Assembly (NCBI GenBank): GCA_003952965.2
Contig: CM025856.1
Span: forward strand, 6,372,660 to 6,436,659
Reading direction: 5' to 3'
DNA length: 64,000 nucleotides
Source of the DNA: Morella rubra
Taxonomy: Eukaryota; Streptophyta; Magnoliopsida; Fagales; Myricaceae
Numbering within the stretch: position 1 is the first letter of the stretch; every line of letters begins with the position of its first letter. Position numbers and translations under genes: made by a program. This document shows positions 12,125 through 22,650 of this stretch, in pieces. A model generated the notes under the pieces. The model was not told where the DNA came from. It made no database searches and saw only the letters and a program-made list of their open reading frames with translations.

Positions 12125-12384
12125 ATTTTTTTCACAAGCCTCTCTGCCTCTTGTCTTCCCTCTCTCCATTCTTCCTGAGCCAGACATCGCCACCAGCAGC
12201 CTCTCCCTCTCCGAGTACTCTGCTGCCAGTTGCCGTACCACCAGCAGACTCAGTCTCCTTCTCACTCTCTCTTCTATTTCTCTCTCTCGTTCAGTCTCTC
12301 TTTTCCCGATTCCCCTCACTCTCTCTTGCGCCCTCCCCTTCCCCTCCGTGAACTTTTCTAGCCTCTCTTTGTGCTTTTGTCAGG
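12125..12384 (+). other. Pyrimidine-rich leader-like segment with a splice donor, inside the small CACTA
   Basis: This is a dense C/T tract with many tctctct runs, typical of plant 5' untranslated leaders, ending in gtcag|gtatgttt. It probably came with the captured gene fragment. The proline/serine-rich frame across it is composition-driven and I do not call it as protein. Confidence 0.35.
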
Positions 12385-13835
12385 TATGTTTTGTTTCTCT
12401 CTCTCTAGAATTGAGACAATGAGCTAGCTATCTTTGCTCTTACGGTTTGTGATTCAATATCTTAGGGTTTCGGTAATGGTACGATTTGGGGGTTTCGATT
12501 TCCCTTTAGGTAGAAAATTGTGGCTCAGTGTTCGTAGAGGCACTTGAAGCATAATTTGTTGTCTGCAGGAACATCTTATTCAAATTGGCGGTGGTCATGT
12601 GTTTGTTATATTCTTTGACGGAATGGTTATCTTTGGTTGTTGAATATTGTTGTTACTATCCTAGACCTAGCGGGCACATTAGGTGCTTGTGAAAATGTTT
12701 GGTTGCTTTACATGTGCAAGCTCTATAATTCAACAGTGGGTATGGCAAAAAATTGAGACGATATTTCCGTGCCAACACATGACTGTGACGAATCAGATGA
12801 CATTTCCTTTAAAAGGTATGCCGACTTTATTTTCAAAGTCCTATTTGCACTCTTTGTTTTGTGCCAATTATCTATTTCTATACCTACTTCTTAGTCAGTT
12901 TTCTCCCACCGTAGGTTTGAGGTCACTTTACACCCTTGTTTCTGAGGGTTTGTCAGATTTGGAGCATTTACAAGTATAAGTTTACTTGCCTTCATGAGGT
13001 GCTTCTCGCGGTTCTTTTTCTTTTTGTCATTATGTTATCATTTCTATTGCAGATGTGGCTTAAGAAAGATGTTCTGCACATACATATGCTTTTGGATGTT
13101 TATTTCTCTTCTTCTTTTTTACCTGGGTTACCTATTAGAACTTGAAACTAATTTGTAGTGTTGCAGCATTAATCACTATGTAAATCTGAATGCATAGGCC
13201 CACCACATGAAAATATGTAACTTGAGACGTTTTAAGATCTGAAATTACTTCTGAATCTTGTTTTGCAAAGGAAGCTGATATTGCAATATGCCCACAAGTA
13301 TAGGTTGGGGCTTTGGAAGCCTCGAGCAAAGCTTGTAAAATCTTAATTACTTTCAGATTACCTCCATGCCTTAATCATGTAATTTTTTTTTTTCTGTCAG
13401 AGTAATAGGCCTTGGTATGGATTTGGATTCAACCTTCCTTTACTAAGCTTGTTAATTAGTTGGAGGTCTCTCCAATGTATTCCATTAAGTTACTGGATCT
13501 TTCATGAATGAGATGTGTAAGAGAAATTCTTTGGAAAATGATTCTTTACTTTTCAACGACTTACGGTAAGGTACATGGTATTGAGTAGTCTTTTACTCTC
13601 CGATGCATTCCATTAAGTTACTGGATCTTTCATGAATGAGAATGCAAGACAGGTGGTCTCTCAGGGGGTAGTGAGCCTGCTGGATCTTCTCTGCTTCAAC
13701 TTATTGTCTTAAAAGGTTTGAATCTTTACTGTCTGAAGTCTCTTCTCTTCTAGAAGCTTAATAACCTAGGGGATTTTAATGTTAAATTTTCTTTTATAAT
13801 GGTTGGTCGATTTTTGTCGTTTTTGCTACATTATC

Positions 13836-14101
13836 AGAGTGAAGAGGAAGAGGCAACAAAAGATTGGCAAAGGAAAGTGGCCACAATATTGTTCATCAGT
13901 GGGAAAAAAGGGTTACCAAGTTTAGCACGAGCAAGTATCATAACCATTGCTTGGATGGCCAGCATTCTCCTCACAGTTGGGAATGAAAATTTGCAGTCCA
14001 TGGCATGCTCAATTCTCGTACCACATCTGCGAGAATCCGTGGATAATGGCAAATATCTTGAAGAAAGAGTGCCGGCTTATTACTTTGTTCAATCGAGCCT
14101 A
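13836..14101 (+). pseudogene. Fragment of a LIN-type (U-box/WD40) E3 ubiquitin-ligase gene
   Basis: One open stretch of about 88 codons reads, in parts, EEATKDWQRKVATILFISGK, then LARASIITIAWMASILL, then ENLQSMACSILVPHLRES and LEERVPA. From my knowledge of the family, plant LIN/Cerberus-type ligases have an alpha-helical repeat region with this pattern (LARASLVT.AWM, then MACS.L.P.L.ES, then EERV), upstream of or between the U-box and WD40 repeats. Only this exon-sized piece is visible and no U-box or WD40 repeats are nearby. A stretch appears missing between 'SGKKG' and 'LARAS'. It is enclosed by CACTA ends, so it looks captured and probably not functional. An armadillo-like repeat of another protein is the main alternative. 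Confidence 0.45.
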
Positions 14102-14726
14102 ATCATGTGCTATATTATGTTTGTTATTTTAATTTTAGAATGTATTGATGTACAACTATATTAAATTTTGTATTTTATTTGAAGTAATTCAATATTTTCT
14201 TCCATTATGGTTTAATTTTAATTTTATTATTCTAAATAAACACCTTGGACGTTCTATTATTAAATAAATCGTTTTATCGTCCACAATACATATGTGGACG
14301 ATCTATAAACAAATACACCATTCTATCATCAAATAAACCATTTGATCGTCCAAAAAAAGTCGATCGATCGGTTATTTAGTGAAGAAATTCTTTTGTCATG
14401 AAGAGTTATCGTGACAACATTTTTTGTCACGAAAAGTTTTAGTGACGAAATTCTTTTTTCATGAAAAGTTTTCATGACAAAATCCTTTGTCACTAATACT
14501 TTTAGTGACGAAATCTTTTTTGTTACGAAAATTAATCGTGACGAAAAGAATTTCATCAGTAAAAACTTTTCGTGACAAAATTCAGATTTTGTCACGAAAG
14601 ACATTTCGTGACGCACTTTAGAGTGCATGACAAAAAAATTTCATCACTAAAAGTATTAGTGCCAAAAATTTGACTTTTAGTGACAAAAAAGTTCGTCACT
14701 AAAAATCAATTTTTTTTGTAGTGTAC

Positions 14727-15601
14727 GTTAACCGCACAGACAAATTACTTGTCCAAAGAACAAAACATAAAAAACAGATTCTTTTGAGTTACTAATACAA
14801 GTATATATATATATCATAAGATAAAATAAAATTGTTTATTTACCTATGGTACCTATGGCTGGACAAAGGCCCAAATTATTCTTTTGTTCGTTTTTTTGCC
14901 AACTCAACCAACCTTATCCAATCATTTCAACAAATTTAAGTGTACTCTTTAGAGATGGATTTTTTCCTACGTTCCAAAAGATGTAGGTGGTTAATTTTTG
15001 GGGAAGGAAAATAAACCCGTCTTATATTGTTCGAATGGTATGTGAACAATATACACCTTTTACCATCCATTACACTTCTTCCGCTCGGACGGTTGTGAGC
15101 AGTTAAGTTGACAAATTAGACGGTGCCACATCAACTAACTCCATTGGGACTATATAATAACCATTCGAACGATTTGTTGAAAATGAGAAAATGGAGCCCG
15201 ACATTTATTTCTCTCAAAATTCTCCAAACCTACTCTAAATTCCGTCTCATTTACAAAGCCAAGAACATTGTGAATGACATTCCCCTAATCCAAGTTAGTT
15301 TTTGATATTTTATAACCGTTTAAATATTGATGTTTAGTTAGTTTTTTTTATAAAGTTTTTGTTTATAAATATTGGATTTTTTCTTCTCAATCCATTTGGT
15401 TTCAAATTTTCGACAAATCATTATGTTTCCTTTTTTGAGTGACCAATTGACCCATATGGTAACATCGACGTATCTTAGCCATTTAAGACTACGCTTCTTT
15501 ACTTAAAAAAAAATTAGGTAAAATCACATAGAGCCTTCAAATTACCACACAAATTTAAAAGAAGACCCAAATAGATTCATTGTCCTCTTTTTGTTTTTTT
15601 A
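14727..15601. other. Spacer, nothing recognised
   Basis: AT-rich, with several A/T runs and no supported reading frame or bounded element. Confidence 0.5.
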
Positions 15602-16775
15602 TTTGAACCAATTTGCATTTGCAAAGATCTATCTACTGACCCAAATATGTGCCTTATAAATATTTTCTCCCAACATATTTTGGGAGTCAAGGCCCTTGAC
15701 GCCCGACCTCTCTCTACGCTTTTAATGCCACAATCAGTCATATTGGTAGAATATTAGCAAAAGTTTTAATCCTGCCCTGCCAAAAGAGAATGGGATGTAA
15801 GACTGAATACTGGAACGGATGGAATTGAAATGGTCAATTCGGGTTCTATTCTGGTTCCGGTACTTATTGAAATCAAATATTTATTTCCAGTTCCATTCTG
15901 ATATTGTGCCGGAATGGAACCGAAATTTTCGAATTGGAACTGAAAATTCCGGTTTCATTATCTTGGCTTTTTTGGTTAGATGTTTTTTTGGGACCTAATA
16001 GGCATTTTAGGTAGGAATTTTGTACAAATTTTTTGTTATACATTATAAATTAATAATAAATAAAATGTAAAATAAATATTCATCCAAAATCTAAAATAAA
16101 CATTCATCTAAAATAAAATTACAACATTCAAAAATTATGGGCATCAAATAAGGTTGTGAGCCCTATTTGAAAATTACAATGTTTTAAACCCTATCTAAAA
16201 TAAAATAAACTTTCACCCAAAATCTTAAGTAAAATTACAAGGTTTTGAGCCATATTTTCTTAAAATAATTAAAAAATAGGATTCTGTCGGAATTTTCGGT
16301 TTCGATTCCGATTTTGAAAAATGCAAAGAGTACATTCCGGTTCTAGTTCCCATATGTGCCGGAATCGGAACAGGAATTAAAACACGGAATTCTGATTTTG
16401 GTTTGAATTTTTGCTCACCTTAATGGGATGGACCAACATTACTTTTACATTGATATTTGGAGCGTTGTGCTGACTAGGTAGGATAAAATTAGGGGATGTT
16501 TCTTTTAAAAAAATTGTAAGATATTTAGGATTTTTAATAAAATTGGGAATATTTATGTACATTAGAGTTTTATAGGTTTTGTGTAAAAATTGGTAAAAGT
16601 TTTAAAGATATTTGATTTTTATTGAAATTTGTAAAAAGATGCATAGAGAGATGATTTGATGTAATTTTTTAATAAAAAAGTATCGGAGTTTGGTGAAAAA
16701 ATATTGAAGAGAAGATTTGTTTGATTTTTTTTTTAAAGGTATTGAAGTTTGTGTGGAAAGTGTGTAAAGGTATTT
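15602..16775 (+). repeat. Tandem duplication, copy 1 (about 1.17 kb)
   Basis: It shares a colinear order with 16776-17925: the anchor 'caaagatctatctact' occurs at 15622 and 16801 (offset 1179), 'attgaagtttgtgtg' at 16741 and 17893 (offset 1152). Many substitutions and small indels separate the copies. Each includes a hAT-type insertion at the same place. Confidence 0.85.
15798..16422. mobile_element. hAT-type non-autonomous element, copy 1 (625 bp)
   Basis: It is flanked by a perfect 8-bp duplication, ATGGGATG, at 15790-15797 and 16423-16430. The ends are taag... and ...caccTTA, an eroded version of the inverted terminus clearer in copy 2 (TAAGGGTGAG / CTCACCCTTA). The interior carries inverted ggaaccgg/ccggttcc-type motifs near both ends, as in plant hAT MITEs. 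No transposase is encoded. Confidence 0.75.
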
Positions 16776-17925
16776 TTTTTTTGGAACAAATTTGCAATTA
16801 CAAAGATCTATCTACTAACCCAAATATGTGCCTTATAAATATTTTCTCATGACATATTTTGGGAGTCAAGGCCCTTGATGCCTGGCCTCCTCTCTCCATG
16901 CTTTCAATGCCACTATCAGTCATATTTGTAGAATATTAGTGAAAGTTTTAATTCTACCGTGTCAAAAGAGAATGGGATGTAAGGGTGAGGATTGTAACAG
17001 ATGAAACCGGAATGGGTCATTTCGATTCCAGTTCCAAACTCACTAGAATCAAATATTTGGTTTTGGTTCCATCCTGGTATTGTGCCAGAACGGAACCGGA
17101 ATTTTGGGAATTGGAATCCGAAATTTGGTTTCATTATCTGGGCTTTTTTGATTAGATGTTTTTGGGCCCTAATAAGCCCATTAAGCATTTTGGGTCGAAA
17201 TTTTAAATTAGCAATAAATAACTTGTAAAATAAATATTCATCCAAAATTTAAAATAAACATTCATCTAAAATAAAATTACAACATTCAAAAATTATGAGC
17301 ATCAAAAAAGGTTGTGAGCCCTATTTTAAAATTACAATGTTTTAAACCCTATCTAAAATAAAACAAAGTTTCACCAAAATCTTAAGTAAAATTACAAGGT
17401 TTTGAACCATATTTTTTAAAAATAATTTTAAAAAAGGGAATTTCCGATTCCGATTTCGATTTTGAAAAATGCAAAAAATGCATTCTGGTTTAAGTTCCGA
17501 TATCTTTCGGAATCAGAACCGGAATTGGAACCCGGAATTTTGATTTTGGTCTGAATTTTTGCTCACCCTTAATGTGATGGACCAGCATTACTTTTACATT
17601 GATATTTGGAGTGTTGTGCTGACTGTGTTGGATAAAATTAGGGGATGTTTGTTTTATAAAAAAATTGTAAGATATTTAATATTTTTAATAGAATTGTGAA
17701 TATTTATGTACATTGGAGTTTTATAAGTTTTTGTGTAAAAATTGCTGAAAGTTTTAATGATATTTAATTTGTTTTGGTGTTTGTAAAATGGTGTAGAGAG
17801 AGTTGATTTGAAGTAATTTTTTAATAAAAAAGTATTTTAGTTTGGAGAAAAAGTATGGAGAGAGAAGATTTGTTAGAATTTTTTTTTTAAAGTATTGAAG
17901 TTTGTGTGAAAAGTTGTTGAAATTT
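16776..17925 (+). repeat. Tandem duplication, copy 2 (about 1.15 kb)
   Basis: Colinear with 15602-16775. The right boundary falls inside a Tourist-like element (17641-18036) that is complete here and cut short in copy 1. Confidence 0.85.
16980..17571. mobile_element. hAT-type non-autonomous element, copy 2 (592 bp)
   Basis: The inverted ends are TAAGGGTGAG (16980) and CTCACCCTTA (ending 17571). The flanks are ATGGGATG (16972-16979) and ATGTGATG (17572-17579), the 8-bp duplication with one change. It is about 33 bp shorter than copy 1 because of internal indels. Confidence 0.78.
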
Positions 17926-18036
17926 ATGTTAAAGTTAATGGTGTTTGTGTAGGATTTTTTGATGTTTTGGATGCTTGTTTTGTGAATTTGTTATTTTCAT
18001 TGTATTTTAGAATACTATTGCAAAACGAACATGCTG
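17641..18036. mobile_element. Tourist/Harbinger-like MITE, about 396 bp
   Basis: The left end GGGGATGTTTGTTTT and the right end GCAAAACGAACATGCTG form imperfect inverted repeats. Flanking trinucleotides are TTA (17638-17640) and TAA (18037-18039): both fit the TWA preference of this superfamily but are not identical, so the call is tentative. Confidence 0.45.
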
Positions 18037-18039
18037 TAA

Positions 18040-18576
18040 GACTAGAAATTTTTTTTTTTCTGAGATGCAGAAATCAGATTACAGCATAAAATCGAAATAC
18101 AGGGTCAGTCACTGAAGATTATTTTCATGAAACTCTCAATTATGCAGTTCATTAAAGAGCATATCCTGCAGAAATCAAATTTAAATTCAAACACGTCCGT
18201 GACTCATGCTTAGTCTAGTATCTTGTAAATTCCATTTGTCGTTTTCCTTCCTTCTATAGCCTAGCCTAACGGTAGTTTAGTTTTGCATTATATGTATAGT
18301 GTAGCATGCCTGTGGTTTTCATATTCAATGTACTATATATTTTATGAATGACTTACGCAATGAACTTTCTGTCTTGGCGTGCTCAACTTATCCACTTCAT
18401 ATTGGCTGTGATTAATGGGTAATCTGGCTCGTCCACCAAAAGGCCCATCCACTTGTCGATCTCTTCCCTTGTTTCGATTAAGCTAAACACGGCAATGAAC
18501 TACTTGGCGTTCATCACTTCATTGATCGATTTCCTGTCCACCAAAAGGCCCATCCACTTCTACAAAAACTAACACA
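18040..18576 (+). mobile_element. Copia LTR/leader sequence (host of the first TRIM)
   Basis: Positions about 18150-18352 (cattaaagagcatatcctgcagaaatc... through ...tactatatattttatgaatg) recur at 55276-55295 and 55970-56160, there split by another TRIM. The sequence lies upstream of a copia gag and has the composition of an LTR with a polyadenylation-type end. Exact LTR limits and a primer-binding site could not be fixed. Region 18400-18560 contains a near repeat of 'ccaccaaaaggcccatccactt' (about 18434 and 18539). Confidence 0.55.
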
Positions 18577-18936
18577 GCTACATTCATTGGATTCGACAGG
18601 ACAAGCTCCTCCTCCATGCCATCATTGCCTTCATTTTTGAAACTGTTGTGCCTCTTATTGCTACAGCTGACACTTCCCATGAAGCATGGATGAAACTTTG
18701 TCGGCTTTATGCAAATCGCTCAACGTGTCTCAAAATCTGTTCCAGAATATCTTCAGTCCATCAAAGTTCTTGCCGATGAAGTTGTGGCAATTGATTCTCC
18801 CCTCTCTGATGATGATCTCACCTTATATGTCTTGAATGGTTTAGGGTTAGACTATCGCGATATTGCTGCTCCAATACGTGCTCGTGAGAAACCTCTTTCC
18901 TTCGAAGAACTCCATGTTCTCCTAGTTGCTCATGAG
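18577..18936 (+). pseudogene. Copia gag, 5' part, interrupted by a TRIM
   Basis: Gag packages element RNA in the virus-like particle. The UBN2/Retrotran_gag_2-type pattern is clear: LLLHAIIAFIFETVVPLIA, then TSHEAWMKLCRLYAN, then, in another frame after a small deletion near 18712, VSKSVPEYLQSIKVLADEV, SDDDLTLYVLNGLG, LDYRDIAAPIRAREKPLSF and ELHVLLVAHE. The frame ends where TGTTGGG of the TRIM begins at 18937 and resumes at 20757 with ETYLKRLES, exactly as the family continues. The frameshift and the inserted element make it non-functional. Confidence 0.85.
18932..18936 (+). repeat. 5-bp TSD of the first TRIM, left (ATGAG)
   Basis: ATGAG here and AGGAG at 20755-20759 flank the TRIM; one base differs. 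Five bases is normal for LTR elements. Confidence 0.7.
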
Positions 18937-19286
18937 TGTTGGGAAAAGTGGCACGAAAATTAAAGTAAGGAACACCAAGTATTTATGTGGTTCGGCCCCA
19001 ATCCGGCCTACGTCCACCCAGAGCAATTTTATTAAGAACGCTTAAGAAAATCACTCTCCCCGCCCAATACAATGGTCACACCACCCTCTTCTCTTCCTTT
19101 CTCTCTGCCCAATGCTCACGCACACTCACGCACACCTTCTCCTATAACATAAGCCACTATTTATAGGAAAAGATACAAAGAGAAACCCTAAGAGAAACCC
19201 AGATAAACTTGAAGTGGGGACCAAGTAGACTTTTACTCAAAGTCTACTTCTATTCAAAGTCTATCTTATGGGTGTGGACCCTAAAA
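18937..19286 (-). repeat. TRIM 3' LTR (left copy, 350 bp)
   Basis: Nearly identical to 20405-20754 across tggcacgaaaattaaagtaag, atccggcctacgtccaccc and ggaccaagtagactt. It contains 'ctatttataggaaaag', whose minus-strand complement is a TATA-like box. Confidence 0.85.
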
Positions 19287-20390
19287 AATCTCCCCCTCTA
19301 TACCCATAAGGGAAGAATCTGTTCCTGACATCTTTTGGTTGAGTGCATCCCGGGCTCCCATCAGTAGAACCTTCCTGTAAGTTTGGTGTCTGTTGCTCCC
19401 CCTTGCTCACCACCCCTTGCATCCTTTTTCTACTAGCACTCCAACCTCGTCCTTGTCACCAGACGACCAACCACACTCCCATCTGAGTGTCCTGCACCCC
19501 CGCCTAGGGTGCTCGCATCCCCTGCTTGTTCCACCGGACCCATGTAAAATAGTATCTCCCCCTGCTCTTACATCTCCACCGGCTGGTACCAAGCACCTTC
19601 GCGTGCTACACAAAGTCGGAGTCATCAGTCACCACTGAGGCTTCTGATGATTTCCCTTTCTTCCACTTTGCCTCGTCAATCCCCTTTGGTTTCTTACCCT
19701 TGTTCCCCAATGGATCGTACATATCCTTTGCATAAAGGATATCCTCCATCCGTGGCTTCAACTCATGTAATTCGTAGCAGACAACATCATCATACCGATA
19801 ATCATACCCTTCGCCATCTCAATTAACACTGATAGAGACTGAATTTCAAAATTTTGACTGCACCAATGGATCCAGAATGGCCCAAAACCTTAGGAATTGG
19901 TCTGACCTGCTCGAAAACCGGCCTAAAAGCCCCTGAACCGGCTGAAAAACCACCCTGGAACAAAACCGGAATCTTCCAGAATATTCTGATTCTCCGGAAT
20001 ATTCTCCGCTGACGTGGCGCTGATAGGACCCTCTGCTGACATGGCGGATGACATGGCAATGCTGGCATGGCACCACTGGGACCCAATGCTGACGTGGCTA
20101 GACACGTGGCAGTATACTGTGCGCGGGCGCGTGCGGTGCGTGGGGCGAGTGAGGACCATGCGCCCTACTTCTCTTTGGCGAGTGGGGGCGCGTGTGGCGT
20201 GGACGGCGTGATCCGAATGCTTTCGACGTGTGACGGCGCGTCCCGGCTCCTCTGGCGACGAGGTTTCAACCTCTGGCTTCGTCTCGACCTCCTCTACAGT
20301 ATAGTGCCCTCCAATCTCCATTGTACCACTTTTAATTTTCGGACCTTCTCTACTTTCCCCCGAAAAACCAACTCCGGCCCCTCAAACTAG

Positions 20391-20402
20391 GCTCCGATAC
20401 CA
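20391..20402 (-). promoter_or_regulatory. TRIM primer-binding site (initiator Met-tRNA type)
   Basis: The minus strand reads TGGTATCGGAGC, two bases from the LTR edge; the canonical plant form is TGGTATCAGAGC. Confidence 0.75.
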
Positions 20403-20404
20403 CT

Positions 20405-20754
20405 TGTTGGGAAAAGCGGCACGAAAATTAAAGTAAGGGACACCAAGTATTTACGTGGTTCGGCCCCAATCCGGCCTACGTCCACCCCAGAGCAATTTTA
20501 TTAAGAACGCTTAAGAAATCACTCTCCCGCCCAATACAATGGTCACACCACCTTCTTTCTCTTCCTTTCTCTCTGCCCAATGCTCACGCACTCTCACGCA
20601 CACCTTCTCCTATAACATAAGCTACTATTTATAGGAAAAGATACAAAGAGAAACCCTAAGAGAAACCCAGATAAACTTGAAGTGGGGACCAAGTAGACTT
20701 CTACTCCAAGTCTACTTCTATTCCAAGTCTTTTTTATGAGTGTGGACCCCAATA
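20405..20754 (-). repeat. TRIM 5' LTR (right copy, 350 bp)
   Basis: Same length as the left LTR. It lies next to the primer-binding site, which identifies it as the 5' LTR of a minus-oriented element. Confidence 0.85.
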
Positions 20755-21166
20755 AGGAGACCTATCTGAAACGTTTGGAATCTACCACAACTACCTTTGT
20801 GGTCATTGCAAATGCTTTAAATTGCAGAAACAATCCTCATAAAAATATCAACATCACAATCAGAACCGTGGCTCCACCTCTACAAACAAACAGAACTCTC
20901 AATCTCGTTCTTCCCGAAATGATCAACAATGGCCCTCTGTTGTTTGCCAATGGTGTGATCTCATTGGACATATTGCCAAAACTTGCCGTAAAAAAGAGAA
21001 GCAGATGAAGTCTGATGTCACAACCCATTGTACATCCACTACCACTTGAAATTAGGACAACAAGCGTTGTTTGGTTGAATTGGCAGCATCTCGCAATATC
21101 ACTCCTGATCTGTCCAATCTCTCAATCCACTCTGAATATGACGACACAAATGAGGTCGTCATCGGC
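20755..21166 (+). pseudogene. Copia gag, 3' part with CCHC zinc knuckle
   Basis: This continues the gag cut at 18936. It reads ETYLKRLES, then an N/Q-rich linker, then CQWCDLIGHIAKTCRKKEK (about 20945-21000), a perfect C-X2-C-X4-H-X4-C nucleic-acid-binding knuckle, then KRCLVELAASRNITPDLSNL toward the protease region. The knuckle is in a different frame from the preceding part, so at least one frameshift is present. Coding similarity stops at 21166, where a CACTA-like terminus begins. Confidence 0.82.
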
Positions 21167-22650
21167 CACTACTACAAAAAGAGCCTATAATGACCAAAAA
21201 CTTTTTGACCATATTGCATTGGTCACTATAAGTCGATTTTAGTGACCAAAAAATATTTCTCATCATCATACTATTTATGGTCACAGAATTTTTTTTGGTC
21301 AATGAAAATGGTCAAAAATAGTCGTAAAATCCACCACTTTACTTTATTCTATTGTCCAATTTTGTAGTCTCAAATACTCTGACTATTTTGTGACGACATT
21401 TAGCTAATTATCTACCAAAAAATTGGTCAAAACTGGAATTTTATATTTCAACCAAAATTTTGGTCAAACACTTTGTAGCTTAATTACTTTCAATGACGAC
21501 CGCTTCTCCATAGTCACAAGTGAGTAAAAGTAGATATTCAATTTTTTTTTTTGGGGTTGGTGTAATTAAAAAGAGCTTATAGTGACCAAATTATTTTTTA
21601 ACCATATTGAGTTGCTCATCATAAATCAGGGTGCAGTGACTAAAAAATATTTTTCGTCATCATGTTGTTTGTGGTCACGAATTTTTTTATGGTCCATAAG
21701 AATGGTCATAAAAAGTCGCAAGTTCCACCACTTTACTTATTCTATTGTCCAATTTTGTAGTCTCAAATTCTCTGACTATTTTGTGACAACATTTAGCTAA
21801 TTATCCACAAAAAAATTGGTCAAAACTTGAATTTTATATTTCAACCAAAATTCTCGTCAAACACTACGTAGCTTGATTCAATTCAATGACGACCGATTCT
21901 CCATAGTCACAAGTGACTAAAAGTAGATATTCAATGATTCTTTTTTTTTTTTTTTGGGTTGGCCTAATTAAAAAGAGCCTATAGTGACCAAAATATTTTT
22001 TAACCATATTGAGTTGCTCATCATAAATCAGAGTGCAGTGAAAAAAAATATTTCTCGTCATCATGTTGTTTGTGGTCACGAATTTTTTTATGGTCAATGA
22101 GAATGGTCATAAAAACTCGCAATTTCCACCACTTTACTTTATTTTATTGTCAATTTTTGTAGTCTCAAATACTTTGACTATTTTGTGACAGCATTTAGCT
22201 AATTATCCACCAAAAATTGGTCAAAACTTGAATTTTATATTTCAACCAAAATTCTCGTCAAACGCTTCGTAGCTTGATTACATTCAATGACGACTGACTT
22301 TCTATTATCACAAGTGACTATAAGTAGACATTCAATAGATTATTTTTTGGGGTCAGCCTAATTTAAAAGAGCCTATAGTGACTAATTTTTTTTTAACCAT
22401 ATTGCGTTGGTCACCATAAATTAGGGTGCAATGACCAAAAAATATTTCTCGTCATCATGTTGTTTGTGGTCATAAATTTTTTTATGGTCAATGAGAATGG
22501 TCATAAAAACTCGTAATTTTCACCACTTTACTCTATTCTATTGTCCAATTTTGCAGTCTCAAATATTCTGACTATTTTGTGACAGCATTTAGCTAATTAT
22601 CCACCAAAAAATTGGTCAAAACTTGAATTTTATATTTCAACGAAAATTCT
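21167..22650 (+). repeat. CACTA-like terminus with about 395-bp tandem repeats (left array)
   Basis: It starts CACTACTACAAAAAGAGCC, then 'tataatgaccaaaa...ttgaccatattg'. The unit beginning 'aaaagagcctatagtgacc' recurs at 21179, 21571, 21973 and 22367 (spacings 392, 402, 394) and runs into the assembly gap. Each unit includes gtgaccaaaa/ggtcac motifs in both orientations, 'ccaccactttactttattctattgtcc' and a T-run. Each repeat therefore looks like one element terminus without CACTA itself. No coding frame is supported. A closely similar array starts at 46032. Confidence 0.82.

Larger units (their letters stand above)
11786..14723. mobile_element. Non-autonomous CACTA (En/Spm) element with captured gene sequence, 2938 bp
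   Basis: The left terminus is CACTACTAGAATTTTCAC and the right terminus, reverse-complemented, is CACTACAAAAAAAATTGA. Both are flanked by TAC. Subterminal regions (11800-12075 and 14360-14710) are packed with copies of TTTTAGTGACGAAA / TTTCGTCACTAAAA in both orientations, the kind of site bound by the TNPA-type accessory protein. No transposase is encoded. The interior (about 12100-14170) has gene-like composition: a pyrimidine-rich leader at 12125-12350, a good 5' splice site at about 12384 (cag|gtatgt), and an exon resembling LIN-type E3 ligases. The termini match the large CACTA at 28768-39679 but in reversed order. Confidence 0.85.
18937..20754 (-). mobile_element. TRIM-like non-autonomous LTR retrotransposon, 1818 bp
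   Basis: Two direct repeats of 350 bp (18937-19286 and 20405-20754) begin TGTTGGGAAAAG and end GGACCC(C)AA. On the minus strand, the sequence just inside the right repeat is a primer-binding site, TGGTATCGGAGC (20391-20402), complementary to the 3' end of initiator Met-tRNA with one change. Just inside the left repeat is a polypurine tract, AGAGGGGGAGA (about 19291-19303). The element is therefore minus-oriented. The internal 1.1 kb has no gag or pol motif. The size is slightly above the classical TRIM range, so 'TRIM-like' or small LARD is apt. Confidence 0.85.

Noticed and set aside
12151..12351. Ser/Pro-rich short protein in the CT-rich tract (and the Arg/Glu-rich frame opposite)
   Set aside because: A low-complexity pyrimidine tract gives open frames by chance; it looks like an untranslated leader.
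20391..20402. tRNA-like sequence
   Set aside because: Only 12 bases complementary to initiator Met-tRNA are present; this is an LTR-element primer-binding site, not a tRNA gene.
21167..22650. CRISPR-like or regulatory direct repeats
   Set aside because: Units of about 395 bp in a plant genome next to a CACTA end are tandem duplication of a transposon terminus, not a CRISPR array.
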